A DNA stretch of 64,000 nucleotides from JACZWZ01 sp036478235 (GCA_036478235.1 JAZGDZ010000089.1:1-64000); one strand, 5' to 3'. Positions 1-7,528 are shown, counted from the first letter of the stretch. The notes: generated by a model from the letters alone, not told the origin. Made by a program: numbers and translations.

Positions 1-112
1 CCAGGATCTCGGGTTCGTCACTCCTCGTGGAGGAATGGCGAAGCCGAGGACACCGCGAGTGGCGATGCATGGCCGTCGAGATGAGTGACATGCATCGCTC
101 AGCGGGCTCTCA
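1..112. mobile_element. Partial copy of a MITE-like inverted-repeat element
   Basis: Bases 3-112 align over about 110 nt, with roughly a dozen substitutions, to 5838-5947. Bases 8-25 and 31-48 form a long imperfect hairpin that the second copy also has. The element's left part lies outside the window. It sits just beyond the 3' end of murA and has no coding capacity of its own. Confidence 0.7.
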
Positions 113-150
113 CCCCAGGCCGCCGAGTCCGCGCCTACCGGCGCGCCCTC
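113..150. repeat. 38-nt GC-rich dispersed repeat with hairpin
   Basis: These 38 bases recur at 38226-38263 with two transitions. The unit contains the small hairpin GCGCC-TACC-GGCGC. Here it abuts the murA stop codon and could act as a transcription end for murA. The role is inferred; the repetition is directly visible. Confidence 0.65.
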
Positions 151-1413
151 CTAGCCGTCCACGGTCTCCCGAGCGATGTCGCCGCCGAGCGCAACGAGCT
201 TCTCGACGAAACCGTCGTAGCCGCGGTCGATGTGCTCTGCGTTCACCACCGTCGTGTAACCGTCCGCCGACATCGCCGCCAGCACGAGAGCGGCGCCGGC
301 ACGGATGTCGCAGGCATCGACCGGACAACCGCTCAAACGGTCGACGCCGCGAATGATGACATGCTGCCCCTCGATCTGGACATCGGCACCCATCCGGTTG
401 AGCTCACCGATGTAGCGGAAACGAGCGGTGTAGATGTTCTCGGTGATGACCGATGTCCCGTCCGCTAGTGACAGCAGAGCCACCATCTGAGGATGCATGT
501 CCGTGTGAAACCCGGGATAGGGCAGCGTGGCAAAATCGACGGAGACCGGACGGTCCGGACCGCGGACCGTGACCCAGTCGTCGCCGGCTTCCCACTCACA
601 CCCGGCATCGGCCATCTTGCGCAGCTCCATGCGGAGGTGATCCGGGACGCAATCGCGCACGGTGACCTCGCCACCGGTGATCGCACCCCCCACGAGGTAG
701 GTCCCGGCGGCAAGCCGGTCCGGGACCGCTCGGTGCCGGGCCGGGGCAAGAGCCCCGACACCCTCGATCTCTATCACCGAGGTTCCCGCCCCGCGGATCG
801 AAGCGCCCATGCTCGCGAGCAAGGCCGCCAGATCCTCGATCTCGGGCTCCCGCGCTGCGTTTCCTATCCGCGTCGCGCCCTTCGCCATGGCGCCCGCCAT
901 GAGCAGGTTCTCGGTGGCGCCCATCGAGGGAAACTCGAGGAACACCTCTGCGCCGCTCAAGCCGTGCGGAGCCGAGGCCTGAAGCACACCGTGGACGAGT
1001 TCGAACTCGACGCCCATCGCCCGGAAGCCGTCGAGGTGGAGGTCGATCGGACGCGAGCCGAAATCGTCGCCCCCAGGCAGCGCCACTCGAGCTTCGCCGG
1101 TGCGCGCCAGCAAGGGGCCGAGCACCAGGATCGACGCCCGCATCCTCCGCACGAGGTCGATGGGCGCCTCGGGAACCAGCTCCTCCGGAACGTCGACGGT
1201 CACCTCCGAGCCGTCGAACTCGCAGGTCGCCCCAATGTGGCCGAGAACCTGGCACATGATCTCCACGTCGAGGATCCTGGGGACATTCGTGATCTGGTGA
1301 CGGCCCGGGGCCAACAGAGTCGCCACCAGATGTTTGAGTACGGCGTTCTTGGCGCCGAGGACCGGGACCGATCCTTCGAGCCGCGCTCCGCCGGTGACCA
1401 CGAACTGCTCCAT
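151..1413 (-). CDS. murA: UDP-N-acetylglucosamine 1-carboxyvinyltransferase MurA
   Basis: MurA transfers enolpyruvate from PEP to UDP-GlcNAc, the first committed step of peptidoglycan synthesis, in the cytoplasm. The 420-residue product has the usual family length and the EPSP-synthase fold signature: Lys22 in GAKNAVL and the loop LPGGDDFGSRP. The residue aligned with catalytic Cys115 of E. coli MurA is Asp116, as in mycobacteria and chlamydiae, where this change gives natural fosfomycin insensitivity. The ATG at 1413 is chosen because a TAGAAT box ends 7 nt upstream and the N-terminus then matches the family. An in-frame upstream extension is not needed. It is divergent from rpiB. Confidence 0.96.
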   Translation of the reverse strand: MEQFVVTGGARLEGSVPVLGAKNAVLKHLVATLLAPGRHQITNVPRILDVEIMCQVLGHIGATCEFDGSEVTVDVPEELVPEAPIDLVRRMRASILVLGPLLARTGEARVALPGGDDFGSRPIDLHLDGFRAMGVEFELVHGVLQASAPHGLSGAEVFLEFPSMGATENLLMAGAMAKGATRIGNAAREPEIEDLAALLASMGASIRGAGTSVIEIEGVGALAPARHRAVPDRLAAGTYLVGGAITGGEVTVRDCVPDHLRMELRKMADAGCEWEAGDDWVTVRGPDRPVSVDFATLPYPGFHTDMHPQMVALLSLADGTSVITENIYTARFRYIGELNRMGADVQIEGQHVIIRGVDRLSGCPVDACDIRAGAALVLAAMSADGYTTVVNAEHIDRGYDGFVEKLVALGGDIARETVDG

Positions 1414-1420
1414 GCAACGG

Positions 1421-1426
1421 ATTCTA
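1421..1426 (-). promoter_or_regulatory. -10 box of murA, probably leaderless
   Basis: TAGAAT on the minus strand lies 7 nt before the murA ATG, so transcription would begin at or very near the start codon. No -35 box is evident. Confidence 0.5.
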
Positions 1427-1458
1427 CGGAGCCGAAGGCGTGCGCCCACCTGGGGCTG

Positions 1459-1464
1459 TACCCT
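1459..1464 (+). promoter_or_regulatory. -10 box of rpiB, probably leaderless
   Basis: TACCCT lies 6 nt before the rpiB ATG. Together with the divergent murA box it makes a bidirectional promoter region about 40 bp long. Confidence 0.45.
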
Positions 1465-1470
1465 CGTCGC

Positions 1471-1929
1471 ATGCGCATCGTCATCGCGGCCGACCACGCC
1501 GGGTACGAGCTCAAGGAGCGCCTGGCACGGGCCGTCGCCGCCGCCGGACACGCCGTGACGGATCTGGGGACCCATTCCCTCGACCCGGTGGACTATCCGG
1601 ATTACGCGGCCGCGGTCGGCCGAGCCGTCACCTCCGACAAGGCGGAACGGGGCATCGTCGTATGCGGGTCCGGTGCCGGAGCCTCCATTGCAGCCAACAA
1701 GGTGCGCGGTGTGAGATGTGCTCTGGCCCAGGACACCTACACCGCCCACCAATCCGTGGAACACGACGATGCCAACGTCCTGGCCCTGGGGTCGCGGGTC
1801 GTGGGTCCGCTACTCGCCGAAGACATCGCAGTCGCCTTCCTGCAAGCCGAGTTCACCGGCGAAGAGCGCCACGTCAGGCGGGTGGAGAAGGTCGCCGACC
1901 TCGAACGCCGGTTCGCCGACGAGACCTAG
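1471..1929 (+). CDS. rpiB: Ribose-5-phosphate isomerase B (housekeeping copy)
   Basis: RpiB interconverts ribose 5-phosphate and ribulose 5-phosphate in the pentose phosphate pathway. The 152-residue protein spans the family length. It has the N-terminal IAADHAGYELK motif and the active-site stretch VVCGSGAG with catalytic Cys65, followed by SIAANKVRGVR and the histidine-containing segment ending in ANVLALGSR. A second RpiB-like gene (11688-12278) belongs to the microcompartment operon and differs at the catalytic Cys. It starts at ATG 1471, 6 nt after a -10-like box. Its last codons and the DNA that follows match a repeat shared with the end of the 6-phosphogluconolactonase gene. Confidence 0.95.
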   Translation: MRIVIAADHAGYELKERLARAVAAAGHAVTDLGTHSLDPVDYPDYAAAVGRAVTSDKAERGIVVCGSGAGASIAANKVRGVRCALAQDTYTAHQSVEHDDANVLALGSRVVGPLLAEDIAVAFLQAEFTGEERHVRRVEKVADLERRFADET

Positions 1930-1957
1930 GGGTCCGCTGAGTAATGCCGTTGCTCAC
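1923..1957. repeat. Solitary end of the inverted-repeat element
   Basis: This 35-nt stretch matches 5776-5810, the left end of the complete element, with only a few transitions. It covers the rpiB stop codon and the first codons of ppk. No right end follows, so this is a solo terminus or remnant. Confidence 0.65.
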
Positions 1958-4433
1958 CAGGTACCACAACCGAGAGCTCGCCCTGCTCGACTTCCAGGAG
2001 CGGGTCTTGGCCATGGCGAAGGACCCCAACCTCCCGGTCCTCGAACGGGTCAAGTTCGTCTCCATCGTCGCCCACAACCTCGACGAGTTCTTCCAGGTGA
2101 GGGTCGCCGGGCTCAGGGAGCAGGTGGCGACCGGAGTCGTCAGCCCCGCCGCCGACGGGATGCTGCCCAACGAGCAGCTCGACGCCATCCGGGCACGGAT
2201 CACCGCGATCGATGCCCGACTGGAACGGCTGGTCGCGGTGGAGTTGCTCCCCAGCCTGGCCGAGCACGACATCCACGTCGTCGGCTGGGAAGACCTGCGC
2301 GTCGAGGAGCGCAAGGACCTGTCGGAGCAATTCGCCGAGGAGATCTACCCCGTGCTGACGCCGCTGGCGGTCGATCCGGCGCACCCCTTCCCGTACATCT
2401 CGAACCTCTCGATGAATCTGGCGGTCACCGTTCGCAGACCCGATGCAAACGACGTGCAATTCGCCCGCGTCAAGGTGCCGCCACTCCTGCCCCGCTTCCT
2501 GACGACGACGGCCGAGCGCCTGGTGCCCGTAGAGCAAGTCATCGGAGCGCACGTCGACCAGCTGTTCCCCGGACTCGAGGTCGTCGGATACAACGCCTTC
2601 CGGGTGACCAGGAGTGCCGACCAGGCGATCGAGGAAGACGAAGCAGAGGACCTGCTCGAGGCCATGGAAGCACTGCTGCAGACCCGGCACCGCTTCTCGC
2701 GCCTCATTCGGCTCGAGGTCGAGGACTCGATGCCTCAGGACATAGTCGAGCTGCTGGTAAAGGAGATGGGCATCACCGACCTCCGCGAGATCTATCACCA
2801 GCGCGGTCTCCTCAACCTCGAGGGACTCTCCACGATCTACGCGCTGAATCGGCCGGAGCTCAAGGAAGCGCCGTGGGTCCCTGTGACCCAGCCGACCCTG
2901 GCCGACCTGGTCCCGGGGGAGTTGCTGTTCGATCGGATAGCCGAGCGCGACATCCTGGTCCATCTCCCCTACGACGCGTTCCGGACCTCAGTCGGCGCCT
3001 TCATCGCGGCGGCCGCTCGCGACCCCCGGGTGCTGGCGATCAAGCAAACCCTCTACCGCACGGCCGATCCGGGCGATCCGGCGGTCGGAGGTGAGGAGGC
3101 CATCGTCAACTCACTGGTCTCCGCGGCACGGTCCGGAAAACAAGTTGTAGTCCTGGTCGAGCTCAAGGCCAGGTTCGACGAAGAAGCAAACATCGCCTGG
3201 GTCCGCATCCTCGAGGAAGCGGGCGTGCACGTGGTATACGGCGTCGTCGGACTCAAGACCCACGCCAAGATCGCACTGGTCGTGAGACGGGAGGCCGGGG
3301 GGCTGCGTCGCTACGCCCATATCGGAACGGGGAACTACAACCCGAAGACCGCCCGGCTGTACGAGGATCTGGGAGTGCTCACCGGCCGGGAGGAAATTGG
3401 GGCGGACCTGTCCGAGTTGTTCAACGTCCTGACCGGCTACGCCCAACAGGCGGATTTTCGCCGCCTCCTGGTCGCTCCGGCCGGTCTCCGCTCCGGGATC
3501 ATCGACCGCATCCGCGCCCAGGCCTCCCGGGGTACCGAGGGTCGCATCACGTTCAAGATCAACCACCTCGTCGATCCCGAGATCATCGACGAGCTCTATG
3601 CCGCGTCCGCCGCCGGCACCCGCGTCGATTTGATGGTCCGTGGCATCTGCTGCCTGCGACCCGGAGTCGAGGGGCTGTCGGAGACCATCCGGGTGCGTTC
3701 CGTGGTGGGCCGCCATCTAGAGCACTCGCGGATCTTCAAGTTCGGCGACGGTACCGATGCCGAGTATCTCATCGGCTCGGCGGACATGATGCCTCGCAAC
3801 CTGGACGGAAGGGTCGAGGCGCTCGTCCCGATCGAGGAACCGATGCTGCAGGCCCGCCTCGAAGAGATCCTGGCCGTGGTGTTTGCCGACGATCGCCTGG
3901 CCTGGGGGCTGCGCGACGACCGCTGGGACCGGGTGCCGACGGAGGCCGGGCTCAACTCGCACCTCCGCTTCCAGTCCCTCGCCCTGACGAGGGCGCAGGG
4001 GGCCGAGCCCGACCCGGATCTGGCACTGGAAACGCCCGACGTCGTGGTCGCCGCCGGGGGAATCGTCACCAGGGGGCGGGATTCGGACCGGCCCGAGACC
4101 CTGGTCGTGCACCGCCCCGCCTACGACGATTGGTCGTTCCCCAAGGGCAAGGTCGATCCGGGAGAGCGCGAGGACGAGGCCGCCCTGCGCGAGGTCCGGG
4201 AGGAGACCGGACTGGAGTGCACCCTCGAGCAGGAGATCGGCAGCGTCGAGTACGCCGATAAGTCCGGCACCCGCAAGGTCGTGCGCTACTGGGCGATGGA
4301 TCCGATCGGGGGCGACTTCGAGCCGAACCAAGAAGTCGACGAGATCCGGTGGCTCGCGGCTTCCGCGGCGATCGATCTCCTCTCGTACGAGAGGGACCGC
4401 GCCCTGCTGCGCTCGACTATGGGCGCTGCATGA
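1944..4433 (+). CDS. ppk: Polyphosphate kinase 1 fused to a C-terminal Nudix hydrolase domain
   Basis: Residues 1 to about 680 form a PPK1, which makes and degrades polyphosphate with ATP. They include the NREL start motif, GLKTHAKI, the HIGTGNYNPKT stretch and HSRIFKF, which carry the phospho-histidine chemistry in this family. Residues about 700-829 form a Nudix domain with a perfect box beginning at Gly734 (GKVDPGE, seven residues, then REVREETGL). In mycobacteria ppk is adjacent to mutT1, which has a Nudix domain followed by a histidine-phosphatase domain. Here the Nudix half is joined to PPK and the phosphatase half is the next gene, overlapping by ATGA. The ATG at 1944 lies inside a repeat end. 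Confidence 0.93.
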   Translation: MPLLTRYHNRELALLDFQERVLAMAKDPNLPVLERVKFVSIVAHNLDEFFQVRVAGLREQVATGVVSPAADGMLPNEQLDAIRARITAIDARLERLVAVELLPSLAEHDIHVVGWEDLRVEERKDLSEQFAEEIYPVLTPLAVDPAHPFPYISNLSMNLAVTVRRPDANDVQFARVKVPPLLPRFLTTTAERLVPVEQVIGAHVDQLFPGLEVVGYNAFRVTRSADQAIEEDEAEDLLEAMEALLQTRHRFSRLIRLEVEDSMPQDIVELLVKEMGITDLREIYHQRGLLNLEGLSTIYALNRPELKEAPWVPVTQPTLADLVPGELLFDRIAERDILVHLPYDAFRTSVGAFIAAAARDPRVLAIKQTLYRTADPGDPAVGGEEAIVNSLVSAARSGKQVVVLVELKARFDEEANIAWVRILEEAGVHVVYGVVGLKTHAKIALVVRREAGGLRRYAHIGTGNYNPKTARLYEDLGVLTGREEIGADLSELFNVLTGYAQQADFRRLLVAPAGLRSGIIDRIRAQASRGTEGRITFKINHLVDPEIIDELYAASAAGTRVDLMVRGICCLRPGVEGLSETIRVRSVVGRHLEHSRIFKFGDGTDAEYLIGSADMMPRNLDGRVEALVPIEEPMLQARLEEILAVVFADDRLAWGLRDDRWDRVPTEAGLNSHLRFQSLALTRAQGAEPDPDLALETPDVVVAAGGIVTRGRDSDRPETLVVHRPAYDDWSFPKGKVDPGEREDEAALREVREETGLECTLEQEIGSVEYADKSGTRKVVRYWAMDPIGGDFEPNQEVDEIRWLAASAAIDLLSYERDRALLRSTMGAA

Positions 4434-4885
4434 TCTACATCGTCCGCCACGTCCACGCCGGTAACCGGTCCAAGTGGTCGGGTCCCGACCACAAGCGGCC
4501 CGTCAGCCCGAGGGGGATCATTCAGGCCAAGGCCATCGCCGAGTACCTGGCCGACCGGGGTGCCCGTCAGATCTTCACCAGCCCCTACCTGCGCTGCATC
4601 CAAACCGTTGCCCCGCTGGCGCATGCTCTCGGAGTCGGATACGTCGACCTCCCGGAACTCGCCGAGGGAGCGCCCCCCGAAGGGGCGGCAGCCCTGGTGC
4701 GCACCGCCAAGCGGGGCACCGTCATCTGCTCCCACGGCGACGTGCTGCAGAGCCTCGTCGGCCACCTCGCTGCCCACGAAGCACCCATCGATCCCGACAC
4801 CGAGATCGAAAAGGGAGGTATCTGGCGGCTCAAGCTGGACGACGGGCGAGTTACGAAGGCCAAGTACGTACCGCCGATGAAGTAG
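4430..4885 (+). CDS. SixA-like histidine phosphatase (RHG superfamily)
   Basis: This is a 151-residue protein of the histidine-phosphatase superfamily. The phosphate-accepting histidine lies in the N-terminal IVRHVHAG motif, and the second catalytic histidine is in the ICSHGD segment. Such proteins dephosphorylate phosphohistidine or small phosphometabolites. The start overlaps the ppk-Nudix stop by 4 nt (ATGA), so translation is probably coupled. It corresponds in position and fold to the C-terminal half of mycobacterial MutT1, so a joint role with the Nudix domain in nucleotide sanitation or (p)pp-nucleoside turnover is plausible but inferred. Confidence 0.85.
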   Translation: MIYIVRHVHAGNRSKWSGPDHKRPVSPRGIIQAKAIAEYLADRGARQIFTSPYLRCIQTVAPLAHALGVGYVDLPELAEGAPPEGAAALVRTAKRGTVICSHGDVLQSLVGHLAAHEAPIDPDTEIEKGGIWRLKLDDGRVTKAKYVPPMK

Positions 4886-4995
4886 CCGTTGGCCATTAGC
4901 CATTGGCCGTAAGCGCTGGCATCCACCAGCAGCGACTGGTGACTTGTGGCCGGCAACTGACGACTGGCGACCGGCGACTGGCGACTGGCGACTGG
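4883..4995. repeat. Inverted heptanucleotide array (TGGCCAT / CGACTGG)
   Basis: Four 7-nt units (TAGCCGT, TGGCCAT, TAGCCAT, TGGCCGT) at 4883-4910 are followed by nine units of the CGACTGG type at 4933-4995. The second unit is an imperfect reverse complement of the first (GCCATTG against GCCAGTC), so the two arms could pair. The array lies between the phosphatase and pgl. The remaining 85 nt up to pgl hold a GAGCGAAGCGAG motif and no gene. Confidence 0.7.
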
Positions 4996-5080
4996 AAACT
5001 CTCCCCTCCAGGGCGAGGCAACGAGCGAAGCGAGTTGGTGGGGGTCGCGAGCGTGGCGACTGTCTACCATCGCCCGACTC

Positions 5081-5782
5081 ATGCGCATCCGGATTCTCAC
5101 CAACGCCGCCGCCCTCGCCGAGGTGGCCGCAGACGAGATCGCAGGCTGGCTCACGCGCCACGTCGACCGCACGATCGGCCTCGCGGGAGGCTCCACGCCG
5201 CGCCTGACCTACGAGCTGTTGGCCGATAGAACCGTCCCCTGGGAAGCCGTGCATGCCTGGATGACGGACGAACGTCACGTCCCCGAGAACCATCCGGAGT
5301 CGAACGCCGGCATGGCCCGCCGGGCACTGTTCGACCACGTCCCGGCCACACTGCACGCCGTCCCGCACAACGAGAACCCGCAGGTGGCCGCCGCCGGATA
5401 CGAAGAGATGCTGCGGCGCCTACTCGGCCCCACCCGCGGCGGCGGCCCACAGCCCGGGCTCGTCGTGCTCGGGGTCGGTGAGGACGGCCATACCGCCTCG
5501 CTGTTTCCGGGGTCGGCGGCCCTCGAAGAAAACGAGCGAGACTTCATGGCCAACTGGGTGGCAGACAAGGCCTCCTGGCGGCTCACTGCGACGCTGCCGC
5601 TGCTGGCGAGGGCTCGCCGCACCCTCTTTCTGGTGTCGGGCGAGCGCAAGGCTGGGGTCGTCGCCGAGATCCTGGAACGGAGCGCCGATCTCCCGGCGGC
5701 GGCGGTCCACCGTCTCGCCCGGGACTCGGTGTGGCTCCTGGACCGTGCCGCCGCCTCCGCCCTCTCCCAGGCGGGGACCTAG
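5081..5782 (+). CDS. pgl: 6-phosphogluconolactonase
   Basis: Pgl hydrolyses 6-phosphogluconolactone to 6-phosphogluconate in the oxidative pentose phosphate pathway. The 233-residue protein has the NagB/Pgl fold motifs LAGGSTPR near the N-terminus, the acidic stretch MTDERHVP, and GVGEDGHTASLFPG, which is typical of 6-phosphogluconolactonase rather than glucosamine-6-phosphate deaminase. It starts at ATG 5081, 10 nt after a TACCAT box (5065-5070). It stands near rpiB and next to the sugar-phosphate microcompartment operon, but that operon is on the other strand, so a functional link is only suggestive. Confidence 0.93.
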   Translation: MRIRILTNAAALAEVAADEIAGWLTRHVDRTIGLAGGSTPRLTYELLADRTVPWEAVHAWMTDERHVPENHPESNAGMARRALFDHVPATLHAVPHNENPQVAAAGYEEMLRRLLGPTRGGGPQPGLVVLGVGEDGHTASLFPGSAALEENERDFMANWVADKASWRLTATLPLLARARRTLFLVSGERKAGVVAEILERSADLPAAAVHRLARDSVWLLDRAAASALSQAGT

Positions 5783-5947
5783 GAGTCTGCTGAGTGATGC
5801 CGTTGCTCATATCGGCGGCCAGGCGCGCCAGCCGCAAGGATCTCGGTTTCGCCACTCCTCATGCAGGAATGGCGGAACCGAGGACACCGCGAATGGCGAT
5901 GATCTGGTCGTCGAGATGAGTGACATGTATTGCTCAGCGGGCTCTCA
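5783..5947. mobile_element. Complete MITE-like element with terminal inverted repeats
   Basis: The outer ends are imperfect inverted repeats of about 28 nt: 5783-5810 against the reverse complement of about 5915-5944, both beginning GAG.C.GCTGAG. In the middle, 5843-5860 and 5866-5883 pair in an 18-bp stem with about two mismatches. The right 110 nt recur at 3-112 and the left 35 nt at 1923-1957. It encodes no transposase. The right end supplies the stop codon of the neighbouring lipoprotein gene. This could be a non-autonomous transposable element or a REP-like structure. Confidence 0.65.
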
Positions 5948-6487
5948 ACCGTCCGAGGTGCTCGTCGTGCCGGAGCCATCAGAGGTGGTCGGCACCTCCG
6001 AGGTGCTCGACGTGTCGGAGCCGTCGGCGGTCGTCGTAGCCGTCGTCTCCGAAACCACCGAGGTACTGGATGTCGTCGGGGCTTCGAAGGTGTCGGTGGC
6101 CGGCTCACCCGTGAGTAGCAGCTCGAGCAGTCGCTCGCTGAGCGGCCCCTCGGGGTTCAGATCCGCTTCGGCAAACGCCCTCTCCTGGATCCCGGCAGGG
6201 TCACACCGCAGCGCCCGAACCCTGATGTCCAGATCACGCCCGGCCCGCTCCAGGTCGACGAGTCCCTCGGGCCACGCCTGGCGATCTGTGAACTCCCGCA
6301 GCAGGGTTTCGTCCAGTTCGGCGATCAAGTTCTCCAGGTACCGAACCGTGTCGGCGATGACGCGGTCGCACGTGTCATTCTCAATCGTCGTCGTCGTCGA
6401 CGACGTCGACGAAGTCGGCCCTGAGGCCGACGACTCGCACGCGGCCACGACGACAAGGAATACCGCCATTGCGGCACGGAGTCTCAC
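5945..6487 (-). CDS. Ser/Thr-rich lipoprotein, unknown function
   Basis: The 180-residue product starts with a lipoprotein signal peptide ending in VVAAC, so it should be lipid-anchored outside the membrane. A Ser/Thr linker follows, then a helical domain of about 100 residues holding two cysteines, then a second Ser/Thr-rich tail of about 50 residues. The central domain resembles the next upstream gene (6534-6926), including a DLE.AG.DLD pattern and the second Cys. The stop codon falls in the right end of the inverted-repeat element, so the tail may have been extended or truncated by it. It starts at GTG 6487. I do not recognise the family. Confidence 0.75.
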   Translation of the reverse strand: MRLRAAMAVFLVVVAACESSASGPTSSTSSTTTTIENDTCDRVIADTVRYLENLIAELDETLLREFTDRQAWPEGLVDLERAGRDLDIRVRALRCDPAGIQERAFAEADLNPEGPLSERLLELLLTGEPATDTFEAPTTSSTSVVSETTATTTADGSDTSSTSEVPTTSDGSGTTSTSDG

Positions 6488-6496
6488 TAGACGGCG

Positions 6497-6502
6497 AGAT
6501 TA
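6497..6502 (-). promoter_or_regulatory. -10-like box of the Ser/Thr-rich lipoprotein gene
   Basis: TAATCT on the minus strand lies 9 nt before the GTG at 6487. The near-leaderless spacing matches other gene starts in the window. Confidence 0.35.
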
Positions 6503-6533
6503 CCTCCGGGCCGGAACTGCCCGGCCCCCTGGA

Positions 6534-6926
6534 TCACTCGTCGAAGAACCCGCCCTCGCCGGAACGCACACCCTCGAGGATGAACTGGCCGAAGACCGAA
6601 TCGGCCGACAGGTCCCCGGCGCGGTTCGCCATCAGGGCCGCCATTTGCTCGTCCGAGCATCCCAGCTCGTCGGCGCGGGCGGTCAGCTCGTCACCCCGTG
6701 CCTCTACGTCGGCGAACACCTCAGGCGTCTCGTCGGATTCACCCAGAGCCGCCAGGGCCTCTATGTCGAGGTCGTCGATGATGTCGATCGTGTCCTGGAG
6801 CAGGGCGATGCCGGCGACCGCAAGCCCTTCACAGGAGTCGACCGACCCGGGATCGGCCGCATCGTCGTCTCCGCAGGTGGCGGTGACCAGTGCCATGGCG
6901 AGCAGGGCAACGGCGAGGCGTCTCAT
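6534..6926 (-). CDS. Small lipoprotein, paralogue of the downstream gene
   Basis: This 130-residue protein has a short signal peptide ending near TATCGDDD. The lipobox is not canonical, but the acidic residues after Cys fit an exported lipoprotein. The mature part is helical and acidic, with two further cysteines. Its DVEARGDELTAR...LGC pattern aligns with the 5945-6487 product, suggesting tandem duplication. A GAAGGA ribosome site precedes the ATG. It lies just downstream of the microcompartment operon on the same strand, but the 45-nt gap and export signal argue against a role in the shell. Function unknown. Confidence 0.75.
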   Translation of the reverse strand: MRRLAVALLAMALVTATCGDDDAADPGSVDSCEGLAVAGIALLQDTIDIIDDLDIEALAALGESDETPEVFADVEARGDELTARADELGCSDEQMAALMANRAGDLSADSVFGQFILEGVRSGEGGFFDE

Positions 6927-6971
6927 CGATCATTCCTTCGGTTCGGCTGCGGGGAGGTTACCGAGTTGGAA

Positions 6972-7262
6972 TCAAGCGATGGCGATCGAGTCACCGCCCA
7001 CCCAGAGTTCGTCGATGATGCCCACGACCACGGCGCGGATGGGAGCGTGCGGATCGCCCACGATCTGACGGGCGCCGTTGCCCTCGTCGAGGATCAGCAC
7101 CATCTCGCCGTGTCCGGCGCCGACGGCATCGACGCAAATCAGGTACCCGCCGGTGTCTTCGCCGGCCGAATCGAGCAGATCGCACATCAGCAGACGACGA
7201 CCGTCGTAGATCGGATGGCTGATCGTCGACACGACCGTCCCCGAGATCCGCCCCAGCTTCAC
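6972..7262 (-). CDS. BMC-P pentameric shell vertex protein (third copy)
   Basis: A 96-residue EutN/CcmL-type protein that forms pentamers capping the vertices of a polyhedral microcompartment. It begins MKLGRISGTVVST and carries the family pattern GGYLICVDAVGAGHGE followed by VVVGIIDELWVGG. It is the last gene of the operon, and its start overlaps the preceding BMC-P stop by ATGA. Three different pentamer genes in one locus recall the Haliangium ochraceum shell. Whether all three are used at vertices or under different conditions cannot be seen here. Confidence 0.9.
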   Translation of the reverse strand: MKLGRISGTVVSTISHPIYDGRRLLMCDLLDSAGEDTGGYLICVDAVGAGHGEMVLILDEGNGARQIVGDPHAPIRAVVVGIIDELWVGGDSIAIA

Positions 7263-7528
7263 GATCTGGAAACCTGATCGACGATCCCGACGATGGCGTG
7301 GTCCACCGGGACGAACGGTTCCGGCATGGCCAGCGCTGCCTCACGGCTCCCCACGACGTAGACCAACTCCCCCGGCCCCGCCATCGCCACCGCGTCGGCT
7401 GCGATCACCATGTCTCCTTCGGGGTTGCAATCGCGGTCGAGGGGCTGCACGACCAGAAAGCGAATCCCCTCCAGACCCTCGTACTTGACCGTTGCGACGA
7501 GCGTCCCGGTCACCTCAGCGAGCTGCAT
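7259..7528 (-). CDS. BMC-P pentameric shell vertex protein (second copy)
   Basis: An 89-residue EutN/CcmL-family vertex protein. The motif MQLAEVTGTLVATVKYEG matches other BMC-P N-termini and sets the start at 7528; an in-frame open extension to 7678 is not homologous and lies inside the upstream gene. The core contains VIAADAVAMAGPGELVYVVG and ends with AIVGIVD. It overlaps the end of the BMC-T gene by 14 nt and the next BMC-P gene by 4 nt, so translation is probably coupled throughout. Confidence 0.9.
   Translation of the reverse strand: MQLAEVTGTLVATVKYEGLEGIRFLVVQPLDRDCNPEGDMVIAADAVAMAGPGELVYVVGSREAALAMPEPFVPVDHAIVGIVDQVSRS

Noticed and set aside
5797..5919. Small peptide encoded by the MITE-like element (41 codons)
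   Set aside because: The frame exists, but the other copies do not keep it and no ribosome site is seen; the start resembles ppk only because both lie in the repeat.
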